Counted from the stretch's first letter, positions 1 to 8,717 are shown. The stretch is DNA of 64,000 bases from Streptomyces flavofungini (GCF_014650815.1 NZ_BMVR01000018.1:116462-180461); one strand, 5' to 3'. A program made the numbers and translations. Notes: generated by a model from the sequence alone, not told the origin.

Positions 1-209
1 CCGAGCGGCGCTTCTACCTCACCAACGACTACGAGATGCAGGTGCACTCGGTCCAGGGCGAGGTGTTCTTCGAGGTGTCGATGGCGGACGCCTGGGTGTG
101 GGACATGTATCGGCCGGCGCGGTTCGTCAAACAGGTCCGGGTTCTCACGTTCAAGGACGTGAATATCGAGGAGCTCAACAAGAGCGACCTCGAGCTGCCG
201 GGCGGCTGA
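1..209 (+). CDS. DUF2469 family protein, C-terminal part
   Basis: The window opens inside this gene. The frame beginning at base 3 gives 68 residues ending ...KSDLELPGG before TGA at 207-209. The segment with FYLTNDYEMQVHS and VWDMYRPARFVKQVRVLTF matches the conserved C-terminal half of actinobacterial DUF2469 proteins, which normally are about 100 residues. In Streptomyces this gene usually follows rplS, lepB and rnhB and precedes yraN, as here. Its function is unknown. The start lies outside the window. Confidence 0.8.
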   Translation, partial: ERRFYLTNDYEMQVHSVQGEVFFEVSMADAWVWDMYRPARFVKQVRVLTFKDVNIEELNKSDLELPGG

Positions 210-333
210 CCGGCTCCGTTCGGCGCGTTCGACACGTTCGGGTGGCGGCGTTGTCCACAACCCGTCAGTAACGCACCAAGATCCAATAGTGCGGGCCCGC
301 CACGTGACCGTGGGTGTCGGAGGTGGTGCCGAC

Positions 334-696
334 ATGAACGCACAAGGCGCACTCGGCAAGTACGGCGAAGAGCTGGCCGCGCGGTGGCTGGCCGAGGCCG
401 GGATGACGGTCCTGGACCGCAATTGGCGCGGCGGCAGGACGGGCGAGATCGACATCGTCGCCCGCGACGGTGACGCCCTGGTCGTCTGCGAGGTGAAGAC
501 CCGCAGGGAGGCGTCCTTCCAGCACCCGATGGCAGCGGTCACGGCCGCCAAGGCCCTGCGATTGCGCGGCCTGGCCGAGCGCTGGCTCCAGGAACACGGC
601 GGGGCGCCACCGGGCGGCGTGCGCATCGATCTGGTGGGTGTCGTCGTGCCCGAGCGCGGTGCGCCCGTGGTCGAGCACGCGCGGGGGGTGGCCTGA
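334..696 (+). CDS. YraN/UPF0102 family nuclease-like protein
   Basis: A 120-residue protein of the UPF0102 (YraN) family, which has an endonuclease-like fold; the exact cellular role is not established. The motif GEIDIVARDGDALVVCEVKT contains the D...E-x-K residues typical of PD-(D/E)XK-type nucleases, and RNWRGG upstream is also family-typical. I chose ATG 334 because GGAGG (319-323) sits nine bases upstream and the length fits the family; a GTG at 289 would add 15 residues with no homology. The stop overlaps the comM start (TGATG at 694-698), so the two are probably translationally coupled. Confidence 0.88.
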   Translation: MNAQGALGKYGEELAARWLAEAGMTVLDRNWRGGRTGEIDIVARDGDALVVCEVKTRREASFQHPMAAVTAAKALRLRGLAERWLQEHGGAPPGGVRIDLVGVVVPERGAPVVEHARGVA

Positions 697-2321
697 TGGG
701 ATTCGCACGCACATGCTCGGTGGCCCTGGTCGGCGTCGAGGGCGTCGTCGTCGAGGTGCAGGCCGACCTGGAGCCGGGCGTCGCGGCCTTCACGCTGGTG
801 GGGCTGCCCGACAAGAGCCTCACGGAGAGCAGGGACCGGGTCAGGGCGGCGGTGGTGAACTCCGGCGACGAGTGGCCGCAGAAGAAGCTCACGGTCGGCC
901 TGAGCCCCGCGTCCGTGCCGAAGGGCGGCAGCGGCTTCGACCTGGCCGTCGCCTGCGCCGTCCTCGGTGCCGCGGAGCGGATCGACCCCCGCGTCCTCGC
1001 CGACATCGTGATGATCGGCGAACTGGGGCTCGACGGCCGGGTGCGGCCGGTACGCGGAGTGCTGCCCGCCGTCCTCGCGGCGGCCGAGGCGGGGTACGAA
1101 CAAGTGGTCGTGCCCGAGTGCACGGCGGCGGAGGCCGCACTGGTGCCCGGGGTGTCCGTCCTCGGGGTGCGCAGCCTGCGGCAACTGGTCGCGGTCCTCA
1201 CCGACGAGCCCGTCCCGGAGGAGGACCCCGCCGAGGTGGGGCGCCCGGACCCGCTGATGGCGGGCCTGAGCCTGCCCGGCGCGGGGCTGGGCACCGGGGT
1301 GAGCGGCATCGGCTCCTCGGAGCACGACCGGCGGCACGATCTCGCGGACGTGGTCGGCCAGATGTCGGCGCGGACGGCGATCGAGGTGGCCGCGGCCGGT
1401 GGGCATCACACGTTCCTGCAGGGCCCGCCGGGCGCGGGCAAGACCATGCTCGCCGAGCGGATGCCGGCGATCATGCCCCGGCTGTCCAGGGCCGAGTCCC
1501 TGGAGGTGACGGCCGTCCACTCGATCGCGGGCATGCTGCCGCCCGGCAAGCCGCTGGTGGACATCCCGCCGTTCTGCGCGCCCCACCACTCCGCGACCAT
1601 GCAGTCGCTGGTGGGCGGCGGCAAGGGGCTCGCCCGACCCGGAGCGGTCTCGCTCGCCCACCGCGGCGTGCTGTTCCTGGACGAGGCACCCGAGTTCAGC
1701 GGCCACGCCTTGGACGCCCTCCGCCAACCCCTTGAGTCCGGGTACGTCGTGATCGCCCGCAGCGCCGGAGTCGTCCGGCTGCCCTCACGGTTCCTCATGC
1801 TCCTCGCCGCGAACCCCTGCCCGTGCGGCCGCTTCAGCCTGACGGGCGACAGTTGCGACTGCACGTCGAACAGCATCCGGCGCTACCAAGCCAGGCTCTC
1901 CGGCCCACTCCTCGACCGGGTCGACCTGCGCGTCGACGTGGAACCCGTCACCCGCTCCGAACTGACCGCACAGGGCGCGCGAGGCGAGTCCACTCAGATC
2001 GTGGCCGACCGCGTACGCGCCGCCCGCGAGCGCGCCACCGCCCGCCTCACCGGCACGCCTTGGCGCACCAACGCCGACGTACCCGGCCATGAACTGCGCA
2101 GCCGTTGGCACGCGGTCCCCGGGGCCATGGCCGAGGCGGAGCGAAGCCTGGAGCGAGGCTTCCTCACCGCCCGCGGCCTCGACCGGGTCCTACGGGTGGC
2201 GTGGACGGTGGCCGACTTGGCGGGCCATGACCGTCCTGACGCGGGGGATGTGGCGTTGGCGCTGCAATTGCGGACGGGGGTGCCACGGGGGGTGCCGATG
2301 GCGGTGGGGGCTCGGTCGTGA
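696..2321 (+). CDS. comM: ComM/YifB family Mg-chelatase-like AAA+ ATPase
   Basis: A 541-residue protein with the YifB layout: an N-terminal Lon-protease-like domain (about 1-170), an AAA+ Mg-chelatase domain with Walker A GPPGAGKT at 243-250 and Walker B FLDE at 327-330, then a C-terminal Mg-chelatase-type helical domain. ComM of other bacteria is a hexameric helicase that promotes branch migration during natural transformation. A Cys-rich stretch, NPCPCGRFSLTGDSCDC, is also usual for the family. It overlaps yraN at its start, and dprA at its end (GTGA), so three DNA-uptake or recombination genes form one coupled unit. Streptomyces is not known to be naturally competent, so the role here is probably in recombination more generally. 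Confidence 0.93.
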   Translation: MGFARTCSVALVGVEGVVVEVQADLEPGVAAFTLVGLPDKSLTESRDRVRAAVVNSGDEWPQKKLTVGLSPASVPKGGSGFDLAVACAVLGAAERIDPRVLADIVMIGELGLDGRVRPVRGVLPAVLAAAEAGYEQVVVPECTAAEAALVPGVSVLGVRSLRQLVAVLTDEPVPEEDPAEVGRPDPLMAGLSLPGAGLGTGVSGIGSSEHDRRHDLADVVGQMSARTAIEVAAAGGHHTFLQGPPGAGKTMLAERMPAIMPRLSRAESLEVTAVHSIAGMLPPGKPLVDIPPFCAPHHSATMQSLVGGGKGLARPGAVSLAHRGVLFLDEAPEFSGHALDALRQPLESGYVVIARSAGVVRLPSRFLMLLAANPCPCGRFSLTGDSCDCTSNSIRRYQARLSGPLLDRVDLRVDVEPVTRSELTAQGARGESTQIVADRVRAARERATARLTGTPWRTNADVPGHELRSRWHAVPGAMAEAERSLERGFLTARGLDRVLRVAWTVADLAGHDRPDAGDVALALQLRTGVPRGVPMAVGARS

Positions 2322-3751
2322 GGGGGGAGACGGGGCCGGGGGATGGACGGGGGCCGGTGGTCGGTCAGGACCACGTGGGACCGGACTGGCCGGACCTGGA
2401 ATCTCCGGCGCCTGCGGCTGCGACACCCCTGGGTTCCCCGAGAGGGAGGCCCTCGGCCTGTCTGGACGAGGCTCATCCGGGCTCGCCCAGCAAGGCGCCC
2501 CCGCCCCACCCCGACGAGGAACGCCTGGCCCGGGTCGCCCTCACCCGGGTGCTGGAGCCCGGGGACGCCGTGGGCGGGCGATGGCTGCGGGAGTGGGGAG
2601 CCGTCGCCGTGCTGCGGTGCCTGGTGGAAGGGGTAGAGGTCGTCGACGGCATGGGTGGCATCGGCGGCATCGAGGGTGGCGACGGGATCGGGGGCCGGGA
2701 GGGGCTCGTGGATGGGGAAGGAGCGGGCGGGAAGGCGCGGCTGCCAGGGGTTACCGCCAAGCGGTGGGCGGGGTTGCGGGCTCGGGCCGGGCGGGTGCGG
2801 GCGGTGCGGGATGTGGAGACGGCCGCGGCGGCGGGGGCGCGGTTCGTGATGCCGGGGGACGCCGAGTGGCCCGCTCAGTTGGACGACCTGGGGGACGCGC
2901 GGCCCGTTGGGCTGTGGGTGCGGGGGCGGCCGTCCCTGCGGATCTGGGCGCTGCGTTCGGTGGCGGTCGTGGGGGCGCGGGCCTGCACGGAGTACGGGGC
3001 GCACGTGGCGGCGGGCCTGGGGGCGGGGCTGGCCGAGCGCGGGTGGGTTGTGGTGTCCGGTGGTGCGTACGGGGTGGATGGCGCCGCGCACAGGGGTGCT
3101 CTCGGCGCGGGTGGTGCCACCGTGGCGGTGCTCGCGTGCGGGGTCGACCGGCCCTATCCCCGGGGGCACGCGCAGTTGATCGGGCGGATCGCGGAACAGG
3201 GGCTTGTCGTGGGGGAGTTGCCGCCCGGCGACCATCCGACGCCGAGCAGGTTCATCCAGCGGAACAGGGTGATCGCGGCGCTGACCCGGGGCACCGTCGT
3301 CGTGGAGGCCGCGTACCGCAGCGGCGCGCTGGTCACGGCGCGCTGTGCGCGGGACCTGGGGAGACACACGATGGGGGTGCCGGGTCCTGTCACCAGCGGC
3401 CTCTCCGCGGGGGTGCACGAACTGCTGCGCGGGGACGCGGTGCTGGTCGGGGACGCCGCCGAAGTCGTGGAGCTGGTCGGGGACATGGGGGACCTCGCGC
3501 CCCGGCGGCGCGGCCCCGTCGTGCCGCGCGATCTGCTCGCCCCCGGGGCGGCCCGGGTGCTGGCCGCGCTGCCGGCCCGGGGGAGCGCCGGCGCCCGGGA
3601 CATCGCGCGAGAAGCGGGCACCTGTGCGGACGATGCGGTCGTCCGGCTGTACGAACTTCGCTCGCTCGGGTTTGTCGAACGACACGGCGATGGCTGGCAG
3701 TTGACACGCCAGGCGTTTCTGTCGGTCTTTCCGGAGGGAGGTGATGTGTGA
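2318..3751 (+). CDS. dprA: DNA-processing protein DprA
   Basis: A 477-residue DprA/Smf-type protein that loads RecA onto single-stranded DNA. The Rossmann core is clear: VAVVGARACTEYG, then VVSGGAYGVDGAAHRGAL, then PSRFIQRNRVIAALT and VVVEAAYRSGAL. A winged-helix-like C-terminal domain (AREAGTCADDAVVRLYELRSLG) follows. The GTG start overlaps the comM stop by four bases. The first roughly 70 residues are Pro/Gly-rich and unlike DprA, making the protein longer than the common 370-400 residues, so the functional start could be further in. Loss of coupling would then have to be assumed; I keep the coupled start. Confidence 0.9.
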   Translation: MRGETGPGDGRGPVVGQDHVGPDWPDLESPAPAAATPLGSPRGRPSACLDEAHPGSPSKAPPPHPDEERLARVALTRVLEPGDAVGGRWLREWGAVAVLRCLVEGVEVVDGMGGIGGIEGGDGIGGREGLVDGEGAGGKARLPGVTAKRWAGLRARAGRVRAVRDVETAAAAGARFVMPGDAEWPAQLDDLGDARPVGLWVRGRPSLRIWALRSVAVVGARACTEYGAHVAAGLGAGLAERGWVVVSGGAYGVDGAAHRGALGAGGATVAVLACGVDRPYPRGHAQLIGRIAEQGLVVGELPPGDHPTPSRFIQRNRVIAALTRGTVVVEAAYRSGALVTARCARDLGRHTMGVPGPVTSGLSAGVHELLRGDAVLVGDAAEVVELVGDMGDLAPRRRGPVVPRDLLAPGAARVLAALPARGSAGARDIAREAGTCADDAVVRLYELRSLGFVERHGDGWQLTRQAFLSVFPEGGDV

Positions 3752-3916
3752 CGGTGCGTGTTGCGCCGGACGGATGAACCCCCGACGACCTTGGGAAATC
3801 GTGCAGTTGGCGGGCCCGGTCGGTCACGGAGCGCGACGAAAGTGATCCCATAGGGAGTCAAGCGGAACGTATCTGCGTACGTGCGATCCCATACTCTTCG
3901 CTCACTGCGACACTTC

Positions 3917-3934
3917 AGTCACGCTACGCTCACG
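3917..3934 (+). promoter_or_regulatory. candidate BldD operator in the whiG promoter region
   Basis: AGTCACGCTACGCTCACG lies 118 bases before the whiG start. It resembles the published BldD half-site arrangement AGTgA...TCACc, and whiG is a known direct BldD target in S. coelicolor. The surrounding 300-base gap (3752-4051) is less GC-rich than the genes and also carries a direct repeat GATCCCATA at 3844-3852 and 3885-3893. I could not place a convincing -35/-10 pair. Confidence 0.45.
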
Positions 3935-4051
3935 ACGAATCCGGTGCAGACAGGCAATCAGACGGACAACCTCATTCACTTCACGCAAAACCGCAACCGC
4001 ACAAATTCCGGCAACTTTTCCAGTTCACGGCAGAACGGCTCAAGGCGACGC

Positions 4052-4891
4052 ATGCCCCAGCACACGTCAGGGTCCGACCGGGCGGCAGTTCCCCCAGCCG
4101 CCCGAAGCGGCGAGCGGGAGCGGCCACCCGCTCCCACGTCGCTGGACGAGCTGTGGCGGTCGTACAAGACGACGGGTGACGGGCGGCTGCGCGAGCAGCT
4201 GATCCTGCACTACTCGCCACTCGTGAAGTACGTCGCGGGCCGCGTGAGCGTCGGCCTGCCGCCCAACGTCGAGCAGGCGGACTTCGTGTCGTCCGGGGTC
4301 TTCGGGCTCATCGACGCGATCGAGAAGTTCGACATCGACCGGTCGATCAAGTTCGAGACGTACGCGATCACGCGGATCCGGGGCGCGATGATCGACGAGC
4401 TGCGGGCGCTCGACTGGATCCCCCGGTCCGTACGGCAGAAGGCGCGCAACGTGGAGCGGGCCTACGCCACGCTGGAGGCGCGACTGCGGCGCACCCCGTC
4501 CGAGGGCGAGGTCGCCGCCGAGATGGGCATCCAGGTGGAGGAACTGCACGCGGTCTTCAGTCAGTTGTCGCTGGCGAACGTCGTCGCCCTGGAGGAGCTG
4601 CTGCACGTCGGCGGCGAGGGCGACCGGCTGAGCCTGATGGACACGCTGGAGGACACCGCCGCCGACAACCCCGTCGAGGTCGCCGAGGGCCGTGAGCTGC
4701 GGCGGCTGCTGGCGCGGGCGATCAACACGCTGCCCGAGCGCGAGAAGACCGTCGTGACGCTGTACTACTACGAAGGGCTCACGCTCGCCGAGATCGGCAA
4801 TGTGCTCGGGGTGACAGAGAGCAGGGTCAGCCAGATCCACACCAAGTCGGTGCTGCAGCTGCGGGCGAAGCTGGCCAGTTTCGGTCGGTGA
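4052..4891 (+). CDS. whiG: sporulation RNA polymerase sigma factor WhiG
   Basis: A 279-residue FliA-type sigma factor, the developmental sigma that starts the change from aerial hypha to spore chain in Streptomyces. Region 2 is seen in LPPNVEQADFVSSGVFGLID and in AITRIRGAMIDELRALDW; region 3 follows; region 4 has the helix-turn-helix LAEIGNVLGVTESRVSQIH. The N-terminus MPQHTSGSDRAA is the conserved WhiG beginning, so ATG 4052 (AAGG at 4042) is preferred over the upstream GTG at 3881, which would add 57 unrelated residues. No anti-sigma gene is adjacent; in Streptomyces RsiG is encoded elsewhere. See the possible BldD operator upstream. Confidence 0.96.
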   Translation: MPQHTSGSDRAAVPPAARSGERERPPAPTSLDELWRSYKTTGDGRLREQLILHYSPLVKYVAGRVSVGLPPNVEQADFVSSGVFGLIDAIEKFDIDRSIKFETYAITRIRGAMIDELRALDWIPRSVRQKARNVERAYATLEARLRRTPSEGEVAAEMGIQVEELHAVFSQLSLANVVALEELLHVGGEGDRLSLMDTLEDTAADNPVEVAEGRELRRLLARAINTLPEREKTVVTLYYYEGLTLAEIGNVLGVTESRVSQIHTKSVLQLRAKLASFGR

Positions 4892-5016
4892 GGGCGTCGG
4901 CGGGGGAGCTGAATCGTCCCTGCCCGTGCCGCGCCCGGCCCCCGCGCCGTCGCTGCCAGGCGGAATGGCTGCCTGGCGGACTCCCGTGGCGGGCGCCACG
5001 TCCGTAAAGTGGGAAC

Positions 5017-5598
5017 GTGCCAAGGATTCGAGCGGCCTCTGTGGCCGAGCACCGGTCGATGCAGCGAGGCGCCCTGCTGGACGCCGCGCGATCCCTGCTG
5101 TCCGAAGGCGGTACGGAGGCGTTGACGTTCCCGGCGCTCGCCGAGCGCACGGGTCTCGCGCGCTCGTCCGTCTACGAGTACTTCCGCTCGCGGGCCGCCG
5201 TCGTCGAAGAGCTCTGCGAGGTCGACTTCCCCGTCTGGGCGGCGGAGGTCTCGGCGGCCATGGAGGCGGCGGAGACGCCTGAGGCGCAGGTCGAGGCGTA
5301 TGTGCGGCGGCAGCTTGCGCTGGTCGGGGACCGGCGGCACCGGGCCGTTGTGGCGATTTCGGCCAGTGAGCTCGATGCGAGGGCGCGGGAGAAGATCCGG
5401 GCCGCGCACGGTGGGCTTGTGGCCATGATCGTGGAGGCGTTGGCTGCGTTGGGGCATCGCGAGCCGCGGATGGCTGCGATGTTGCTTCAGGGGATTGTGG
5501 ATGCCGCGGTGCGGCGTATTGAGCTTGGGGTGGCCGAGGAGCCCGGCGCCATTACGGAGGCGGCCGTGGCCATGGCTCTGCGGGGCGTCCAGGGCTGA
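5017..5598 (+). CDS. TetR/AcrR family transcriptional regulator
   Basis: A 193-residue regulator. The N-terminal DNA-binding domain is typical: LLDAARSLLSEGG, then LAERTGLARSSVYEYFRSR as the helix-turn-helix and following helix. The C-terminal ligand domain is Ala/Glu-rich and gives no hint of the ligand. It starts at GTG 5017, 125 bases after whiG and in the same direction; the gap shows no obvious terminator, so read-through from whiG is possible. Its own target is unknown. The next gene is convergent, so there is no divergent partner to suggest a regulon. Confidence 0.85.
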   Translation: MPRIRAASVAEHRSMQRGALLDAARSLLSEGGTEALTFPALAERTGLARSSVYEYFRSRAAVVEELCEVDFPVWAAEVSAAMEAAETPEAQVEAYVRRQLALVGDRRHRAVVAISASELDARAREKIRAAHGGLVAMIVEALAALGHREPRMAAMLLQGIVDAAVRRIELGVAEEPGAITEAAVAMALRGVQG

Positions 5599-5683
5599 GG
5601 CCTCTGGCCGGGGGCCTTGGGCGGGGCGGAGCCCGAGGGTGACAGTGGTCAGAGTGGGCGTTCAGGGCGCCCGACACCGGGGG

Positions 5684-5724
5684 CTGTGCCCACCCGTGCC
5701 GCCCTGCGGCACGATTGCCCACAG
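5684..5724. terminator. bidirectional terminator-like hairpin, Streptomyces-type repeat
   Basis: CGTGCCGC (5695-5702) and GCGGCACG (5706-5713) pair perfectly around a CCT loop, with an outer CTGTG/CACAG pair at 5684-5688 and 5720-5724. It sits between the convergent TetR and M23 genes, so it can serve both. The element (GGCTGTGCCCACCCGT...) recurs near 17690 in a similar convergent gap and is a sequence type I know from many Streptomyces intergenic regions. Confidence 0.65.
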
Positions 5725-5727
5725 CGG

Positions 5728-6384
5728 TCACCGGGAGGGGGGTCTCACCGGTGCTCCCGTCAGTGGCAATAGTCGCGACGGTGCGTGGCCCAAGAGCCAC
5801 GGCGGCAGCAGGCTCAGAGGGTTCACGTAGGTGTCCGCTTTGAGCAGGCCCCAGTGGATGCAGGCCGTGGGGCAGTGGAAGCGGGCGGCGGACTCGACCG
5901 TGCCGAGGGTGGTGCCTGTGGTCACCCTCGCGCCCTTCTTCAGGGTGGGCCGTACTGGCTCGTAGGTCGTGCGCAGGGGTGGGGCGCCCGTGCCCGACAG
6001 TTCCACGGAGACCACCCCGCGGCCGCCGACCCGGCCCGCGAAGGACACCCGGCCCGGCGCCACCGCGCGGACGGGGGAGCCCGGCGCCGTCGCCAGGTCC
6101 ACGCCCCGGTGCCCCGCCCCGTACTCCGTCGCCGGCGGCTCCCACCCCCGTACCACCGACGGACGCACCCCCACCGGCCAAGCGCGGCCCACGACCGGAA
6201 CCCGACCCTCACCCGCCCCCGGCGGCGGCTCCGGCCCCGACGGAAGGGCCGCGGCCCGGCGCTCCGGCCCCACCCGCCCCGCCCCCGCCACCCCCACGGA
6301 CGAGCAGGCCAGCACAAGCAGCACCGTCACCCGCACCACCACACACGTCACGCCCCGCAGCCGGGGCAGTCGCTCATACGTCAT
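5728..6384 (-). CDS. secreted M23-family metallopeptidase (LytM-like)
   Basis: A 218-residue protein with a hydrophobic N-terminal segment (about 12-33) that looks like a signal peptide or anchor, a Pro-rich spacer, and an M23 domain from about residue 80. HRGVD gives the zinc ligands His92 and Asp96. The usual final HxH motif reads CIH (175-177), so the last His is kept but the first position is Cys. Family members cut peptidoglycan cross-bridges or, when degenerate, activate amidases. ATG 6384 was chosen; an ATG at 6411 would add nine residues. The gene is divergent from rpsB and convergent with the TetR gene. Confidence 0.82.
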   Translation of the reverse strand: MTYERLPRLRGVTCVVVRVTVLLVLACSSVGVAGAGRVGPERRAAALPSGPEPPPGAGEGRVPVVGRAWPVGVRPSVVRGWEPPATEYGAGHRGVDLATAPGSPVRAVAPGRVSFAGRVGGRGVVSVELSGTGAPPLRTTYEPVRPTLKKGARVTTGTTLGTVESAARFHCPTACIHWGLLKADTYVNPLSLLPPWLLGHAPSRLLPLTGAPVRPPSR

Positions 6385-6411
6385 ACGAGAACGGTCCCGT
6401 CCCGAGCGCAT

Positions 6412-6654
6412 CCGCAGGGATCATGGCCGGGAACTGTGGACTACCAGCCGGTTGTGGACAGCGGCGTCACCCGCCGCCCCGCGGGTCCCGTACACTTCAT
6501 GTGGCGATCCGGGTCACCGGGTCGACTTCGCACGCCCCGACATCAGGCTCTCGTAGAGCCGACGGTGTCAGCGCCTTTCGGTCCCGTACGCGAGTACGTG
6601 GCACGGCGCGAGCCGGGCGTCAGGACATAACCGAGAACACCAAGGAGTACGGCC
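6412..6654 (+). promoter_or_regulatory. rpsB upstream region and leader
   Basis: About 240 bases separate the divergent M23 gene from rpsB and must hold the promoter for the ribosomal operon. I see a small perfect hairpin GGCTCT-CGT-AGAGCC at 6546-6560 and an AAGGAG ribosome site just before the ATG. I could not fix the promoter boxes with confidence (TACACT near 6491 is a weak -10 candidate). A leader this long before rpsB leaves room for S2 autoregulation, but no known leader motif was recognised. Confidence 0.4.
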
Positions 6655-7584
6655 ATGGCCGTCGTCACGATGCGGGAGCTGCTGGAAAGCGGCGTCCACT
6701 TCGGTCACCAGACCCGCCGTTGGAACCCGAAGATGAAGCGCTTCATCTTCACGGAGCGCAACGGCATCTACATCATCGACCTTCTCCAGTCGCTGTCGTA
6801 CATCGACCGCGCCTACGAGTTCGTCAAGGAGACCGTCGCCCACGGCGGCACGGTCATGTTCGTCGGCACGAAGAAGCAGGCGCAGGAGGCCATCGCCGAG
6901 CAGGCCACCCGCGTCGGCATGCCCTTCGTCAACCAGCGCTGGCTGGGCGGCATGCTCACCAACTTCTCGACCGTCTACAAGCGTCTGCAGCGCCTCAAGG
7001 AGCTCGAGCAGATCGACTTCGAGGACGTCGCCGCGTCGGGTCTCACCAAGAAGGAGCTTCTCGTGCTCTCGCGCGAGAAGGCCAAGCTGGAGAAGACCCT
7101 CGGTGGTATCCGCGAGATGTCCAAGGTGCCCAGCGCCGTCTGGATCGTGGACACCAAGAAGGAGCACATCGCGGTCGGTGAGGCCCGGAAGCTCAACATC
7201 CCGGTCGTCGCCATCCTCGACACCAACTGTGACCCCGACGAGGTCGACTACAAGATCCCGGGCAACGACGACGCGATCCGCTCCGTCACCCTGCTCACCC
7301 GCGTGATCGCCGACGCCGTCGCCGAGGGCCTCATCGCCCGTTCCGGCGTCGCCACCGGTGACTCGAAGCCGGGCGAGAAGGCCGCTGGCGAGCCGCTCGC
7401 CGAGTGGGAGCGCGACCTGCTCGAGGGCGAGAAGAAGGCCGACGACGCCGAGGCCCCCAAGGCCGACGAGGCGCCCAAGGCCGACGCCGCCGAGGCCGTC
7501 GAGGCCCCGAAGGCCGACGAGGCGCCGGCCGAGGCCGTCGCCGAGACCGTCGAGGCCCCCGCCGCGGAGGCCGAGCAGGCCTGA
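6655..7584 (+). CDS. rpsB: 30S ribosomal protein S2
   Basis: A 309-residue S2 protein. The body is typical from MRELLESGVHFGHQTRRWNP through GIYIIDLLQSL, MFVGTKKQAQEAI and QRWLGGMLTNF to DAIRSVTLLTRVIADA. It ends in a long acidic Ala/Glu/Pro tail (about residues 255-309, repeated KADEAP units) that is common in Streptomyces S2. Start ATG 6655 follows AAGGAG. It is the first gene of the rpsB-tsf unit; a strong hairpin separates it from tsf and may set their ratio. Confidence 0.98.
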   Translation: MAVVTMRELLESGVHFGHQTRRWNPKMKRFIFTERNGIYIIDLLQSLSYIDRAYEFVKETVAHGGTVMFVGTKKQAQEAIAEQATRVGMPFVNQRWLGGMLTNFSTVYKRLQRLKELEQIDFEDVAASGLTKKELLVLSREKAKLEKTLGGIREMSKVPSAVWIVDTKKEHIAVGEARKLNIPVVAILDTNCDPDEVDYKIPGNDDAIRSVTLLTRVIADAVAEGLIARSGVATGDSKPGEKAAGEPLAEWERDLLEGEKKADDAEAPKADEAPKADAAEAVEAPKADEAPAEAVAETVEAPAAEAEQA

Positions 7585-7658
7585 CTTCGGCGCCGGCCGC
7601 TCGAGCGCGCGGCCACAACGGCCGCGAGCAGCGGCGGCTGCTGAAGCATCGGCTGCTG

Positions 7659-7696
7659 ACGGCGGGGGTCCGTGCCACGAGCGCGGCCCCCGCCGT
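7659..7696 (+). terminator. hairpin between rpsB and tsf
   Basis: ACGGCGGGGG (7659-7668) pairs perfectly with CCCCCGCCGT (7687-7696) around an 18-base loop. There is no T-run after it. It lies 75 bases after the rpsB stop and 43 before tsf, so it may be a partial terminator or an RNA stabiliser that gives more rpsB than tsf message. Confidence 0.6.
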
Positions 7697-7738
7697 TCAC
7701 CCGTAGATCTTCGACTTCGAGAAAGATTTCCGAGAATC

Positions 7739-8575
7739 ATGGCGAACTACACCGCCGCTGACGTCAAGAAGCTCCGTGAGCTCACGGGCGCCGGCATGAT
7801 GGACTGCAAGAAGGCGCTGGACGAGGCCGACGGCGATGTCGACAAGGCCGTCGAGGCCCTGCGCATCAAGGGCCAGAAGGGCGTCGCCAAGCGCGAGGGC
7901 CGCTCCGCCGAGAACGGCGCCGTGGTCTCCCTCATCGCCGACGACAACACCTCCGGTGTCATCGTCGAGCTCAAGTGCGAGACGGACTTCGTCGCCAAGG
8001 GCGAGAAGTTCCAGGCCGTGGCGAACAACCTCGCCGCCCACGTCGCCAAGACCTCCCCGGCCGACATCGAGGCGCTGCTCGCCTCCGAGATCGAGGCCGG
8101 CAAGACGGTCCAGGCGTACGTCGACGAGGCCAACGCCAACCTCGGCGAGAAGATCGTCCTGGACCGCTTCGCGCAGTTCAGCGACGGCTTCGTCTTCGCG
8201 TACATGCACCGCACCATGCCCGACCTGCCCCCGCAGATCGGTGTTCTGGTCGAGCTGGACAAGGCCGACGCCGACACCGCCAAGGGCATCGCGCAGCACA
8301 TCGCCGCCTTCGCGCCGAAGTACCTCACCCGTGAGGACGTTCCGGCCGAGGTCGTCGAGACCGAGCGTCGCGTCGCCGAGGAGACCACCCGCGCCGAGGG
8401 CAAGCCGGAGGCCGCGCTCCCGAAGATCGTCGAGGGTCGCGTCAACGGCTTCTTCAAGGAGGCCACCCTTCTTGGCCAGCCCTACGCGCTGGACAACAAG
8501 AAGTCGGTCGAGAAGGTCCTGGCCGAGGCCGGTGTCACCCTGAAGCGCTTCTCGCGCATCAAGGTCGGCATCTGA
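7739..8575 (+). CDS. tsf: translation elongation factor Ts
   Basis: A 278-residue EF-Ts, the nucleotide exchange factor for EF-Tu. The N-terminal UBA-like domain has LRELTGAGMMDCKKAL; the core has the family signature ELKCETDFVAKGEKF and later AFAPKYLTREDVPAE. It begins MANYTAADVKK at ATG 7739, the position and length of other Streptomyces EF-Ts; the open frame runs 127 codons further upstream through the rpsB tail, but that is only an overlapping frame. The preceding spacer has little ribosome site beyond GAGAA, unusual for such a highly expressed gene. Three hairpins follow the stop. Confidence 0.97.
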   Translation: MANYTAADVKKLRELTGAGMMDCKKALDEADGDVDKAVEALRIKGQKGVAKREGRSAENGAVVSLIADDNTSGVIVELKCETDFVAKGEKFQAVANNLAAHVAKTSPADIEALLASEIEAGKTVQAYVDEANANLGEKIVLDRFAQFSDGFVFAYMHRTMPDLPPQIGVLVELDKADADTAKGIAQHIAAFAPKYLTREDVPAEVVETERRVAEETTRAEGKPEAALPKIVEGRVNGFFKEATLLGQPYALDNKKSVEKVLAEAGVTLKRFSRIKVGI

Positions 8576-8591
8576 GTCCGGACCACGATCA

Positions 8592-8618
8592 GCGGTGGAC
8601 CCCGCTAGGGTCTACCGC
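8592..8618 (+). terminator. tsf transcription terminator candidate
   Basis: GCGGTGGACCC (8592-8602) and GGGTCTACCGC (8608-8618) form an 11-pair stem, one pair being a G-T wobble, around a CGCTA loop, 16 bases after the tsf stop. As in most Streptomyces terminators there is no T-run. A second, weaker stem GCGAAGGC/GCCTTCGC lies at 8666-8673 and 8685-8692. Confidence 0.7.
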
Positions 8619-8717
8619 GGTCGCCCGCGTGCGCGGCGGCGTACGCGACGGGAGTGACGCCGTACGCGAAGGCACGGGAAACGGGCCTTCGCACGCGACG
8701 GACGACCGCAAGATCTG

